From SAT2750 sp964476375 (GTDB lineage: Bacteria > Planctomycetota > Planctomycetia > Pirellulales > Pirellulaceae), in the NCBI GenBank assembly GCA_964476375.1, contig CAYYZW010000128.1:1-10997 (forward strand): 10,997 bases of DNA. Direction: 5' to 3'. The first letter of the stretch is position 1. Every line of letters starts with the position of its first letter. The notes under the pieces were generated by a model that worked only from the letters and a program-made list of their open reading frames with translations, was not told the DNA's origin and made no database searches. The translations under genes and the position numbers were made by a program. Shown here piece by piece: positions 1 to 6,781 of the stretch.

Positions 1-1064
1 TGATGGTCCATATCCATCAGCTCGTAAAACACGTTTCGCTGCCTGGGTTCGTATCCCAGTTCTGTGATCGCACCGCGTATCTGGTCCAGCGTGAGGTAGT
101 GAACGGTACCGGCCTCGGCAACCACGTTTTCCTCGATCATCAGGCTCCCCATGTCATTGGCCCCGTAGAGCATCGCCAGCTGGCCAATCTTCAGCCCCTG
201 CGTGACCCAGCTGGACTGGATACTGGGGATGTTGTCCAGGTAGAGCCGGGCGACCGCCTGCGTACGAAGATAATCATGGGAACCGGCCGGGGCGATGTTC
301 GCCATCTCAGTATGCTCGGGCTGAAAGGACCAGCAAATAAAAGCAGTGAACCCACCCGTTTCGTCCTGCAACTGCCGGATTCGTTCCAGGTGCTCAATCC
401 GTTCCGCGAGGGTCTCGATGTGCCCGTACATCATCGTGGCCGAACTCTTGCCCCCCAGTTCATGCCAGTGCCGCATCACGTCCAGCCAGTCATCGGTCAT
501 CACCTTGCCCCGTGTCATCTCGCCACGGACCCGGTCCACCAGGATCTCCGCCCCTCCGCCGGGAAGGCTTCCCAGGCCTGCCTGCTGGAGCCGCTCGAGC
601 ACCTGCCGGATCGGTATCTTGCTGACCTTGGTAAAATGATGCAGTTCCGGAGGACTGAAACCGTGCACGTTGAGCCGGGGATAGTGCTGCTTGATGTCCT
701 CCAGCAGATCCTCGTACCACTCGATCTTGAGTTCCGGATGCAGGCCTCCCTGCATCAGGATCTGGTCTCCTCCCAGGTCCACCGTCTCCTGGATTTTTCC
801 AAGCAGTTCTTCACGGGGAAGCAGGTAGCCTTCCTCATGCCCGGGCGGGCGGTAAAAGGCACAGAAATCACAAACAGCAGTACAGACGTTGGTGTAATTG
901 ATATTCCGGTCGATGTTGTAAGTCCGGTAGGACTCCGGATGCATCCTCCGGGTGACCGCATCGGCCGCACTCCCAAGGGCCGTCAGGTCCCGGCATTCAA
1001 GTAACTCCAGCCCTTCTTCAGGCGAGAGTCGTTCCCCGTCCATTACCTTCTCGAGAATCTTCAT
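1..1064 (-). CDS. mqnC: Cyclic dehypoxanthinyl futalosine synthase (radical SAM), 3' end cut off
   Basis: MqnC is a radical S-adenosylmethionine enzyme that cyclises dehypoxanthine futalosine in the futalosine route to menaquinone. The frame is open from an ATG at 1064 through the left edge, giving 354 residues with no stop, so the gene is 3'-truncated by the window, probably by a few residues only given the family's usual length of about 370-400. The iron-sulfur motif CxxxCxxC is at Cys61, Cys65 and Cys68, within a stretch reading NYTNVCTAVCDFCAFYR, which is typical of MqnC rather than MqnE. Further on are the glycine-rich SLPGGGAEI segment, the MMYGHIET segment and a C-terminal GSLMIEENVVAEAG segment, all MqnC-like. 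The gene starts 48 bp after the mqnA stop on the same strand, so the two are very probably co-transcribed. An AGGAC about 11 bases before the ATG is a modest ribosome binding site. Confidence 0.95.
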   Translation of the reverse strand, partial: MKILEKVMDGERLSPEEGLELLECRDLTALGSAADAVTRRMHPESYRTYNIDRNINYTNVCTAVCDFCAFYRPPGHEEGYLLPREELLGKIQETVDLGGDQILMQGGLHPELKIEWYEDLLEDIKQHYPRLNVHGFSPPELHHFTKVSKIPIRQVLERLQQAGLGSLPGGGAEILVDRVRGEMTRGKVMTDDWLDVMRHWHELGGKSSATMMYGHIETLAERIEHLERIRQLQDETGGFTAFICWSFQPEHTEMANIAPAGSHDYLRTQAVARLYLDNIPSIQSSWVTQGLKIGQLAMLYGANDMGSLMIEENVVAEAGTVHYLTLDQIRGAITELGYEPRQRNVFYELMDMDH

Positions 1065-1112
1065 CGGACAGCCCCGTCCTGTTGTATCGGTTTCCACTGG
1101 CCGGCTGGAGCA

Positions 1113-1901
1113 TCATCCCTCCTCGGCCGCCTCCAGTCCCAGTATCCCAGTTCCCGCATGCTGGCGAAACAACTCAAGCCCTTCTCGCTCTTTTTCACCG
1201 AGTGAGAAATAAAGGTTATCACGAAGGTATGCAAGGCATTGCTGCTGGTTGAGCCCCAGGGTTCCAGCCTCCTGCCCGGCAATCGAGGCCAGGTTGGACA
1301 GGCCATTATCACGGGCTGTCTCCAGCGCCTCCCTGAGCGGCTCCAGGTCGACCTCCAGGCCGCCCCGGGCCGTCCACATGGCAAACACGAAAGGCAGGCC
1401 ACTCCAGCGGCACCACTCTTCCCCCAGGTCCCATGCTTCCACAAAACCATCCTGCGCCGCATGGATTGCCCGGTCCCCTATGACCAGCACTGCATCGGTA
1501 TCCACGTCCTGCGCTTTCATACCAATCGGGAGTGGAAGCAGGGAGGGGGTAACCCCGTACTGTTCACGAAGCAGTATCTGTACCAGCGCCGCGCTGGTCC
1601 GCGAACCCTCGTCCAGAGCCAGCGAGCGAATCTCCTCACGCCGGCACCGACTCAGCAGGGAGACACTCAGCACTGGACCCCGGCAGGCAATACAGGCGTC
1701 AGAGACCACCTGGTAGGAGGAATCCTGGAAGACCTCCACCGTCGGGATCAGGGCCACATCCAGCTGCCCCGCTGCCAGGTCATCTGCAAGACGGCTCGGC
1801 AAATCATAGATCAACTGCGCCGAGGGCAGCAACTGCTCAAGGCCATACACCAGTGGCTTGGTGTTCAGATACGAAACGGCACCAATTCGGAGGCTCGACA
1901 T
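1113..1901 (-). CDS. mqnA: Chorismate dehydratase (futalosine menaquinone pathway)
   Basis: MqnA dehydrates chorismate to 3-[(1-carboxyvinyl)oxy]benzoate, the first committed step of the futalosine menaquinone pathway, and is a cytosolic protein with a periplasmic-binding-protein-like fold. The 262-residue product opens with the family signature RIGAVSYLNTKPLVYGLE at residues 5-22. It continues with a segment containing LDVALIPTVEV near residue 50, a CIACRGPVLSV stretch, DEGSRTSAAL and AVLVIGDRAI, all characteristic of the MqnA/MqnD superfamily and in the MqnA order. The length fits the family (about 260-290). The ATG at 1901 is supported because the signature lies at once behind it. A TATAAT box lies 36 bp upstream, so this gene probably begins its own transcript, which runs on into mqnC. 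It might also receive read-through from the pseudouridine synthase gene 120 bp upstream. Confidence 0.95.
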   Translation of the reverse strand: MSSLRIGAVSYLNTKPLVYGLEQLLPSAQLIYDLPSRLADDLAAGQLDVALIPTVEVFQDSSYQVVSDACIACRGPVLSVSLLSRCRREEIRSLALDEGSRTSAALVQILLREQYGVTPSLLPLPIGMKAQDVDTDAVLVIGDRAIHAAQDGFVEAWDLGEEWCRWSGLPFVFAMWTARGGLEVDLEPLREALETARDNGLSNLASIAGQEAGTLGLNQQQCLAYLRDNLYFSLGEKEREGLELFRQHAGTGILGLEAAEEG

Positions 1902-1936
1902 GATCTTTCCAGCAGGAGGGCTTGTCCGCCCGATCG

Positions 1937-1942
1937 ATTATA
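1937..1942 (-). promoter_or_regulatory. Putative -10 box (TATAAT) upstream of mqnA
   Basis: A perfect TATAAT reads on the minus strand at 1942-1937, about 36 bases before the mqnA ATG, in the 120-bp gap behind the pseudouridine synthase gene. The hexamer at the expected -35 distance (TGTGCC with 17-base spacing) matches the consensus poorly, so this is a good -10 but an incomplete sigma70-type promoter. Confidence 0.45.
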
Positions 1943-1980
1943 AGTTGCCCCGGCAAACGGGCACAGTACCGGGAGTCGGG

Positions 1981-1996
1981 AAGCAGGTTCCTGCTT
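1981..1996 (-). terminator. Short hairpin after the pseudouridine synthase gene, weak terminator candidate
   Basis: A perfect 6-bp inverted repeat (AAGCAG / CTGCTT) with a 4-base loop lies 26-41 bases after the stop of the RluA-type gene. No T run follows it on the minus strand, so it is at best a weak or Rho-assisted stop, or only an RNA 3' end stabiliser. Confidence 0.2.
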
Positions 1997-2021
1997 GCTT
2001 TACCGTGGCGGCTGGGCCTGA

Positions 2022-2753
2022 TTAACTCCCCGGATGTTGTTCTGGAAGTGCCAGGCCAAGCGGATCCCAGTAGCTCGCGAGCGGTGCCGTGATATCAACC
2101 TTTTCCCGGGTCATCGGGTGCGCGAATGCCAGGCGGCGAGCATGCAGGGCAATCCAGCGCTGCCGGTCATCGTCCTCCGCCGGACCAAAGCTGCATTCTG
2201 CTCCGTACTGCCTGTCTCCAAGAATCGGCAACCCTCGCGCCGAACACTGGAGCCGGATCTGGTGTGTGCGGCCAGTCTCCAGCAGGATCTCCAGCCAGCT
2301 CAACCGCTTCTGCCGCTCGATGACCTGGTAGTGAAGCACTGCTTTTTGCGCATCCGGGTGATCTGCCGGAACGATTTCCGAGCGAGCCTCTCCGGGAACC
2401 TTCCGCATCGTATCCTGCCAGCAACCGGCATCGTCCTGGATCGTGCCCTCCACGCAGGCCCAGTATGTTTTCTGGACCGTTCGCCCCTGGAACTGTTCCG
2501 AGATCCTGCGGGCTGCTCGCACGTGCCGGGCAAGGACAATCGCCCCGGAAACCGGTCGGTCCAGCCGGTGGGGAACGCCCAGGTAGACACGTCCCGGCTT
2601 GCTCTCCCGCTGCTTGAGAAAACGCTTGATCTGCATCTCCAGGCTGTCGATGTGCGGTGGCGCCTGTGTCAGCAGGCCCCCGGGCTTGTTGATCACCAGG
2701 CAGGGCCCATGCTCGTAGAGGATCTGGAAAACGGGTGGTTTCTTGGCGGTCAC
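2022..2753 (-). CDS. RluA-family RNA pseudouridine synthase
   Basis: This enzyme converts uridine to pseudouridine in rRNA or tRNA. From a GTG start at 2753 the product is 243 residues. The RluA-family hallmark HRLDRPVSG is at about residues 62-70, with the catalytic aspartate at Asp65. An upstream LVINKPGGLLTQ segment, a KTYWA strand and a GRTHQIRLQ motif follow in the family order. There is no N-terminal S4 domain, so in size it is closer to RluA or TruC than to RluC/RluD. The exact target uridine cannot be told from sequence. The open frame extends to a TTG at 2798, but that codon lies inside the stem of a Rho-independent terminator belonging to the upstream gene, so the GTG at 2753 is preferred. 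A GGAA lies 8 bases before it. Only about 30 bases separate the terminator's T run from this start. Confidence 0.9.
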   Translation of the reverse strand: MTAKKPPVFQILYEHGPCLVINKPGGLLTQAPPHIDSLEMQIKRFLKQRESKPGRVYLGVPHRLDRPVSGAIVLARHVRAARRISEQFQGRTVQKTYWACVEGTIQDDAGCWQDTMRKVPGEARSEIVPADHPDAQKAVLHYQVIERQKRLSWLEILLETGRTHQIRLQCSARGLPILGDRQYGAECSFGPAEDDDRQRWIALHARRLAFAHPMTREKVDITAPLASYWDPLGLALPEQHPGS

Positions 2754-2783
2754 GGTGACGGTTCCGGGGCACTGAAAGAAGGG

Positions 2784-2819
2784 AAAAAAAGGAGCCAACC
2801 GCCGGGGGGCGGCTGGCTC
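2784..2819 (-). terminator. Rho-independent terminator of the Gfo/Idh/MocA gene
   Basis: On the minus strand a 12-bp stem (2819-2808 with 2803-2792) with a CCCC loop is followed by C and then seven T residues (2790-2784). The single irregular pair is G-U when read as minus-strand RNA but C-A on the plus strand, which supports minus-strand use. It starts 34 bases after the stop of the oxidoreductase gene and covers the TTG at 2798 that would otherwise extend the pseudouridine synthase. Confidence 0.9.
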
Positions 2820-2853
2820 ATGATGTTCCAGGATCGATCCTTACCTGACCGGT

Positions 2854-4317
2854 CTAGACCTGTCCGGCAGACGGTACCACGAACGGCTTGCGATACTCAC
2901 GAGTGAGCATCTGGCTGGCCTGCTTGTTACCGAGGATCTGCTCGGTCTTGGCATTTATCTTCAATGGCACGCCAAAGCGGAACGGAGTGGACGCATAATC
3001 CACCTTGTTTGCTTCCAGGTGCTCCGTCACGCGGGCAAACGTCTCGGCATTGTTATCTGCCGACTTGATATCCTGTGCCCGATCCAGCACTTCCTGGGGC
3101 TCGACAATGTCACCAAGCCTGTAGGAGATATTGCCGAGGTGACAGAGGGCGCTGGAATAATGTCCCTCCTCGATGTCGGCATTCAGATCCTCGTGCTTGC
3201 GCGAACGCACTGCCTTGACAAAGTTCGCGAAATGGTCACCACCTCCCTTGAAGCTCGTGACCTGGTTGCCATCCTTGTCAAAGATTGTGCCGCTGTCGTA
3301 CGACGGGATGACCGCGTACCCGTCGCTGCACTCAAAGATCACCCCGATCTTGGAGCCCTTGTAGGCAGGGGTCTCCAGTCCACGCACCTCGAAAACCAGG
3401 GAGCGTTTGCCGTAATCATGGATCACGACCTGGGTATTGGCACTGTCGCCGGCATCGATATAGCCAAAACGGCCGCCATAACTGATCGAGGCGGTCGCCA
3501 GGCCTTCCTCGCCAAGGCCCCAGCGGGCCAGGTCCATCTGGTGGATCCCCTGGTTACCCAGGTCCCCGTTGCCATAGGCCCACTGCCAGTGCCAGTCGTA
3601 ATGAAACTGCTTGCGGGTCAGGGGAGCTTCCGCGGCAGGACCCTGCCAGAGGTTGTAGTCGATATGAGAGGGAACCTCGTAAGTACTCCGGTCACCAATA
3701 CTGCCACGGCGCTTGTAACAGAGTCCACGGGCAACATTCACACTCCCCAGCTTGCCGCTGCGGACATACTGGATCACTTCCTGCATGCCGGGGTTGCTGC
3801 GGGACTGGGTCCCGGTCTGGCAAATACGGCCGTACTTGCGGGCCGCCTCGACAATCCGCCGCCCCTCGCTGACGTTGTGGCTGACCGGTTTTTCCACGTA
3901 GACATCCTTGCCGGCCTGGATCGCCCAAATGGCAGCCAGGGCATGCCAGTGGTTGGGCGTTGCAATGGTGACAATGTCCACGCGGTCATCTTCGAGTACC
4001 TTGCGGATATCCTCGACAAACTGGGGAACCTTCCCGCCCTGCCGCTTGCCAACTTCACTGGCACGGCGATTGCCAATCTCCGAGTCCGGATCGCAGATAT
4101 AGAGGATTTCCGCATCCTTGCGCCCGGCAAATGCACCGATATGACTTCCACCCCGTCCCCGAACTCCAACCACGGCCACGCCAAGGCGTTCGGCAGGGCT
4201 GTCACTCTGGACATCCTCTTCCGCGGAGATGAGTGTTGTGCTGGCAGATGTCGCCGCTACCGCAGCGGTAGCGAGCATCGAGTCTTCCAGGAACTGGCGA
4301 CGATTTTTTCTGGTCAT
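2854..4317 (-). CDS. Gfo/Idh/MocA-family oxidoreductase with Tat-type signal
   Basis: This is a 487-residue NAD(P)-dependent oxidoreductase of the Gfo/Idh/MocA family, which generally acts on sugars or sugar derivatives. The exact substrate is unknown. The N-terminus carries a twin-arginine leader (KNRRQFLED at residues 4-12, then an Ala/Thr-rich stretch to about residue 32), so export in a folded, cofactor-loaded state is likely. The Rossmann domain begins at about residue 45 with VAVVGVRGRGGSHIG, followed by YICDPD near 73-78, IATPNHWH at 118-125 and the family EKP motif with Lys143. The C-terminal substrate domain includes GNGDLGNQGIHQMDLARWG near 249-267. The ATG at 4317 has AAGGA about 8 bases upstream. 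The gene is monocistronic or ends its unit at the strong terminator at 2819-2784. Tat-exported members of this family are very numerous in Planctomycetota. Confidence 0.93.
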   Translation of the reverse strand: MTRKNRRQFLEDSMLATAAVAATSASTTLISAEEDVQSDSPAERLGVAVVGVRGRGGSHIGAFAGRKDAEILYICDPDSEIGNRRASEVGKRQGGKVPQFVEDIRKVLEDDRVDIVTIATPNHWHALAAIWAIQAGKDVYVEKPVSHNVSEGRRIVEAARKYGRICQTGTQSRSNPGMQEVIQYVRSGKLGSVNVARGLCYKRRGSIGDRSTYEVPSHIDYNLWQGPAAEAPLTRKQFHYDWHWQWAYGNGDLGNQGIHQMDLARWGLGEEGLATASISYGGRFGYIDAGDSANTQVVIHDYGKRSLVFEVRGLETPAYKGSKIGVIFECSDGYAVIPSYDSGTIFDKDGNQVTSFKGGGDHFANFVKAVRSRKHEDLNADIEEGHYSSALCHLGNISYRLGDIVEPQEVLDRAQDIKSADNNAETFARVTEHLEANKVDYASTPFRFGVPLKINAKTEQILGNKQASQMLTREYRKPFVVPSAGQV

Positions 4318-4541
4318 GGTTCATTCCTTCATGCTGTTTCGTTCACGGGAATCATCGCCAGGCAGTCCGGATGCCGACGAATGAACTTCTTTCCTCTACA
4401 TAAATATAGCAGATCAAATGGCCCCAGGTGGAGGTTCTTTTCCTGACAGGCGAGGAGATGGAGAGGAGGGAAACCATGTGTTTTTCCCGCCGAATACCAT
4501 TTTCCACATTTCTCACCACGTAATTGGCGCGCCAGCATGTA

Positions 4542-5903
4542 TCACTGTGAGCCCGGGGGATCTGGCTGGAATGAGTCGAGCTGATCCTGCCGGTCAAGCG
4601 GGGTTATGGTTGTATCCACACGATCGATACGCCCCAGGTGTCGCTCCGCCAGCCGACAGTGGATGGTCACTGTTTTCTCGTTGTAAAGCGTGGAGAGCAC
4701 CTCCCCGTGGGCGGAAAGATAAGCCATCAGGCGACCATTGGAGATATCTGTTTCCACCAGGACGTCCTGGAAGGAGCGACTGAGGGCATCACTGACCGCC
4801 ATTCCCAGTTTGTCCATCCCCTGCCCGGACTGGGCGCTGAGAGGGACCGCTTTGGGATAACGGTCCAGGATCCCACTGAGCTGTGTCTCACTCTCCAGCT
4901 GGTCAATCTTGTTGACCACAAGGAGCGTGTTCTTTTCCTCGATACCGAGTTCCGTGAGGACGTCGTAAACGGCGCTGATCTGTTCAAAAACCTGGGGATG
5001 AGAACCATCTGCCACATGCACAAGAAGCTCTGCCTGGCGAGCTTCTTCAAGCGTCGCCTTGAAACTGGCGATCAGGCGGTGAGGAAGGTTACGGATGAAG
5101 CCAACCGTGTCGCTCAACAGCACCGGCCCCCAGTTGGGAAGCTGCCAGCGGCGAGTTCGCGTATCGAGCGTGGCAAACAACTTGTCGGCGGCCACCACCC
5201 CGGCACTGGTAAGCGTATTCATCAGCGTGCTCTTGCCGGCGTTGGTGTAGCCAACCAGCGAAACCGTCATCAGGTCATGACGGGAGGAGACCTGCCGCTC
5301 CTTACGGCCCTCGATGACCTTCAGTTCACGGCGCAGGTCGACAATCCGTTTCTCCACCAGGCGACGGTCCGTTTCGAGCTGCTTTTCCCCCGGTCCACGC
5401 ATGCCCACCCCCATCTTCATGCGAGAAAGGTGAGTCCACATGTGCTTGAGACGAGGAAGTGAGTATTCCAGCTGCGCCAGTTCGACTGCCAGGCGGGATT
5501 CACGAGTGCGGGCGTTAGAGGCAAAAATATCAAGGATCAATTCCGTCCGATCGAGCACCTTTCGTTTTAACGCCCTTTCCAGGTTCCGCGTCTGGGCCGG
5601 GGACAGGTCATTGTCAAAGATCACCAGGTCCGCATCGTGGTTATCGACAAGAAACTCGAGTTCCTCAAGCTTGCCCTTGCCCAGGAAAGTGGCCAGATTC
5701 GGCTTGCTGCGGCGCTGGATGATGCCGCCGACAACCTGGGTCCCGGCAGTACGAGCCAACCCCTCCAGTTCGTCCAGTGGATCATCCTGGTCCGGATCCG
5801 CCGGCAAAACAACTCGCACAAGAATCGCTACCTCCAGCGCGACTCCCTGGGCTCGTTCAATCTCGTACACGGTGGCATCGGTCTCCGACAGGAATGGCAA
5901 CAA
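4542..5903 (-). CDS. hflX: GTPase HflX
   Basis: HflX is a translational GTPase-fold protein that binds the 50S subunit and splits stalled or stress-damaged 70S ribosomes. The 453-residue product has the N-terminal HflX domain (residues 20 to about 205, including VGGIIQRR, FLGKGKLEEL, DNDLSPAQTRNLER, DRTELILDIFA and the RGPGEKQLETDRR segment at 169-181). The G domain follows, with G1 GYTNAGKST at 218-226, a G2 threonine in FATLDT near 243-248, G3 DTVGF at 265-269, G4 NKID at 331-334 and G5 SAQ at 356-358. All nucleotide-binding motifs are intact. The start is uncertain. The TTG at 5903 (a second TTG follows directly) gives the full N-terminus, while a GTG at 5870 would shorten it by 11 residues. 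No in-frame ATG exists between the upstream stop at about 5958 and the conserved domain. The gene stands alone between two non-coding gaps. Confidence 0.96.
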   Translation of the reverse strand: MLPFLSETDATVYEIERAQGVALEVAILVRVVLPADPDQDDPLDELEGLARTAGTQVVGGIIQRRSKPNLATFLGKGKLEELEFLVDNHDADLVIFDNDLSPAQTRNLERALKRKVLDRTELILDIFASNARTRESRLAVELAQLEYSLPRLKHMWTHLSRMKMGVGMRGPGEKQLETDRRLVEKRIVDLRRELKVIEGRKERQVSSRHDLMTVSLVGYTNAGKSTLMNTLTSAGVVAADKLFATLDTRTRRWQLPNWGPVLLSDTVGFIRNLPHRLIASFKATLEEARQAELLVHVADGSHPQVFEQISAVYDVLTELGIEEKNTLLVVNKIDQLESETQLSGILDRYPKAVPLSAQSGQGMDKLGMAVSDALSRSFQDVLVETDISNGRLMAYLSAHGEVLSTLYNEKTVTIHCRLAERHLGRIDRVDTTITPLDRQDQLDSFQPDPPGSQ

Positions 5904-6065
5904 GGATAATATAACCAGCCGCCGGCAGGCCCGCAGCTGACTGCCATGACAGCGAAATCATGTCCACAGCGCCCTCCCAGGCCGCAGTTCCTCGAACAAC
6001 CGGAAATGAACCGGCGACAGACCCGATTTTTCTCCTAAAACACGCCACAGACAGCAAGGTGGACA

Positions 6066-6120
6066 CTTGGGAAATGCGACTTTTCGCAGTGCCCAAGATT
6101 TAGGCACTCCAGGGCGTGCC
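6066..6120. repeat. Overlapping, mutually exclusive inverted repeats
   Basis: Three inverted repeats share arms. CTTGGG at 6066-6071 pairs with CCCAAG at 6092-6097, with an inner GCGA/TCGC pair at 6076-6079 and 6084-6087. AGTGCC at 6088-6093 pairs with GGCACT at 6103-6108. GGCAC at 6103-6107 can instead pair with GTGCC at 6116-6120. Only some can form at once. Whether they act as DNA operators or RNA structure, and for which of the two divergent genes, cannot be seen. Confidence 0.4.
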
Positions 6121-6237
6121 TCCTTCGCAGGCAGGTCTGCCAAAAGTTTATGCATCGCAAGTCGAATCTTGTAAGTGCAAGCACTTTAAGGAGATAGGAA
6201 AACAGTTTGACTTTCTTTCGACGATTCAATTGAGTCG

Positions 6238-6258
6238 CGACCTCCGTCGAGGAGGTCG
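6238..6258 (+). promoter_or_regulatory. Perfect 8-bp hairpin in the leader of the RHH gene
   Basis: CGACCTCC at 6238-6245 pairs perfectly with GGAGGTCG at 6251-6258 around a 5-base loop. Its right arm mimics a Shine-Dalgarno and its left arm contains CCTCC, which could alternatively pair with the true ribosome binding site at 6294-6298. As DNA it could equally be a dimer-binding operator for an autoregulating RHH protein. Confidence 0.4.
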
Positions 6259-6291
6259 ATTAACGACGGTGAATCGGACCTTAACGGTTAT

Positions 6292-6298
6292 AAGGAGG
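6292..6298 (+). promoter_or_regulatory. Strong Shine-Dalgarno of the RHH gene
   Basis: AAGGAGG with 8 bases to the ATG at 6307 is the best ribosome binding site in the window and fixes the start of the small gene. The first bases overlap the right arm of a small inverted repeat (CCTTA at 6279-6283 with TAAGG at 6291-6295). Confidence 0.85.
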
Positions 6299-6306
6299 GG
6301 AGTTTT

Positions 6307-6741
6307 ATGAACAACACACCGCAACAGGGTAGCTGGAAGCCCATCACAGTGGACCCACCGCTCGTCTCCGAGCGTCAGAAGCGAGAAGCAGTCCACATGG
6401 CCCTGGAAATGTCGCGCCAGGTACCAGACTGGGAGACTTTCTTTCGCGAAGTGATGGGTGTGGACGGGCTTTTGTCGCGCCTGTTCCCCAGTCGTGAGCA
6501 GCGGGATGCTTTTGACGAGACCCCGGAATATGCACAGATCCAGCATATCATGGCTCGCCTGCGAGGCCGTCGCGGCCGCCGCATCCCCACCGACCGGGAA
6601 ACCACCAAGGTGATCACGGTCCGTCTTCCCGAGAGCCTGCATGCTTCGCTGATCGCCGAGGCCAGCAAATGTGGCACCAGCATGAACAAGCTCTGTATTT
6701 CGAAGCTGCTTCAGATTGTCGAGGAAGACCTGATTCCCTGA
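6307..6741 (+). CDS. Small protein with C-terminal ribbon-helix-helix (HicB/Arc-like) domain
   Basis: This encodes 144 residues. Residues about 100-137 look like a ribbon-helix-helix DNA-binding fold: a strand TTKVITVRLPESLH, a helix with LIAEASKCG, then the turn TSMNKLCISKLLQIV, which is the HicB/Arc/MetJ pattern. The N-terminal part (residues 15-88) is of unknown function, with a conserved-looking DWETFFREVMGVDGLLSRLF core and an EYAQIQHIMARLRG helix, joined by a basic linker GRRGRRIP. It is probably a small transcription factor or an antitoxin-like regulator. No toxin gene lies on either side, since both neighbours (hflX and rnpB) are on the opposite strand. The strong ribosome binding site at 6292-6298 supports the ATG, and GC-rich third positions support real coding. 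Proteins of this layout are, from memory, widespread in Planctomycetota. The RHH assignment is by motif only. Confidence 0.85.
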   Translation: MNNTPQQGSWKPITVDPPLVSERQKREAVHMALEMSRQVPDWETFFREVMGVDGLLSRLFPSREQRDAFDETPEYAQIQHIMARLRGRRGRRIPTDRETTKVITVRLPESLHASLIAEASKCGTSMNKLCISKLLQIVEEDLIP

Positions 6742-6762
6742 TTTCATGGCCGGTTCATGAAA
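6742..6762. terminator. Inverted repeat directly after the RHH gene stop codon
   Basis: TTTCATG at 6742-6748 pairs perfectly with CATGAAA at 6756-6762 around a 7-base loop. It begins at the very next base after the TGA. No T run follows it on the plus strand, so intrinsic termination is doubtful. It may stabilise the mRNA end or back up termination between this gene and the facing rnpB. Confidence 0.35.
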
Positions 6763-6774
6763 AGAGGGCGAAAC

Positions 6775-6781
6775 AAAAAAA
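6775..6781 (-). terminator. U7 tract at the 3' end of rnpB
   Basis: Seven T residues on the minus strand follow directly after the P1 3' arm of RNase P RNA (6797-6782). The P1 stem plus the U run looks like an intrinsic terminator, but the partner arm is about 380 bases upstream, so the helix must close over the whole folded RNA. Confidence 0.6.

Larger units (their letters stand above)
5904..6306. other. 403-bp divergent intergenic region with several inverted repeats
   Basis: This gap separates hflX (minus) from the RHH gene (plus) and holds no convincing gene. It contains a cluster of overlapping inverted repeats at 6066-6120, a short repeat AAGTGC/GCACTT at 6173-6186, a perfect 8-bp hairpin at 6238-6258, and a strong Shine-Dalgarno at 6292-6298. 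The stretch from about 6130 to 6230 is visibly more AT-rich than the flanking genes, as expected for promoter DNA. A TTGACT at 6207-6212 could be a -35 box, but no good -10 lies at the right distance. I recognise no known small RNA here. Confidence 0.6.

Noticed and set aside
3..1004. Plus-strand open frame (333 codons) at the left edge.
   Set aside because: It is antisense to mqnC, whose radical SAM motifs are clear on the minus strand.
3019..4446. Long plus-strand open frame (475 codons) opposite the oxidoreductase.
   Set aside because: It is antisense to an unambiguous Gfo/Idh/MocA gene, an effect of GC-rich codon use.
4525..4534. Ten-base palindrome TGGCGCGCCA after the hflX stop.
   Set aside because: It has no loop and no T run, so it is not a terminator. 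Short GC palindromes are expected by chance in this sequence.
4318..4541. Search for a small gene or RNA in the 224-bp gap between hflX and the oxidoreductase.
   Set aside because: Only an AT-rich patch near 4400-4410 that may be promoter DNA, with no convincing -35, and the oxidoreductase's ribosome binding site. The open frames here run into hflX antisense.
6116..6310. A 64-codon plus-strand frame whose stop overlaps the RHH gene start as ATGA, tempting as a toxin partner or leader peptide.
   Set aside because: It would begin with a GTG with no usable ribosome binding site, only about 44% of third positions are G or C in a GC-rich genome, it uses ATA, TTA and tandem AGG codons, and the AGG AGG is simply the Shine-Dalgarno of the next gene. 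No resemblance to HicA or other toxins.
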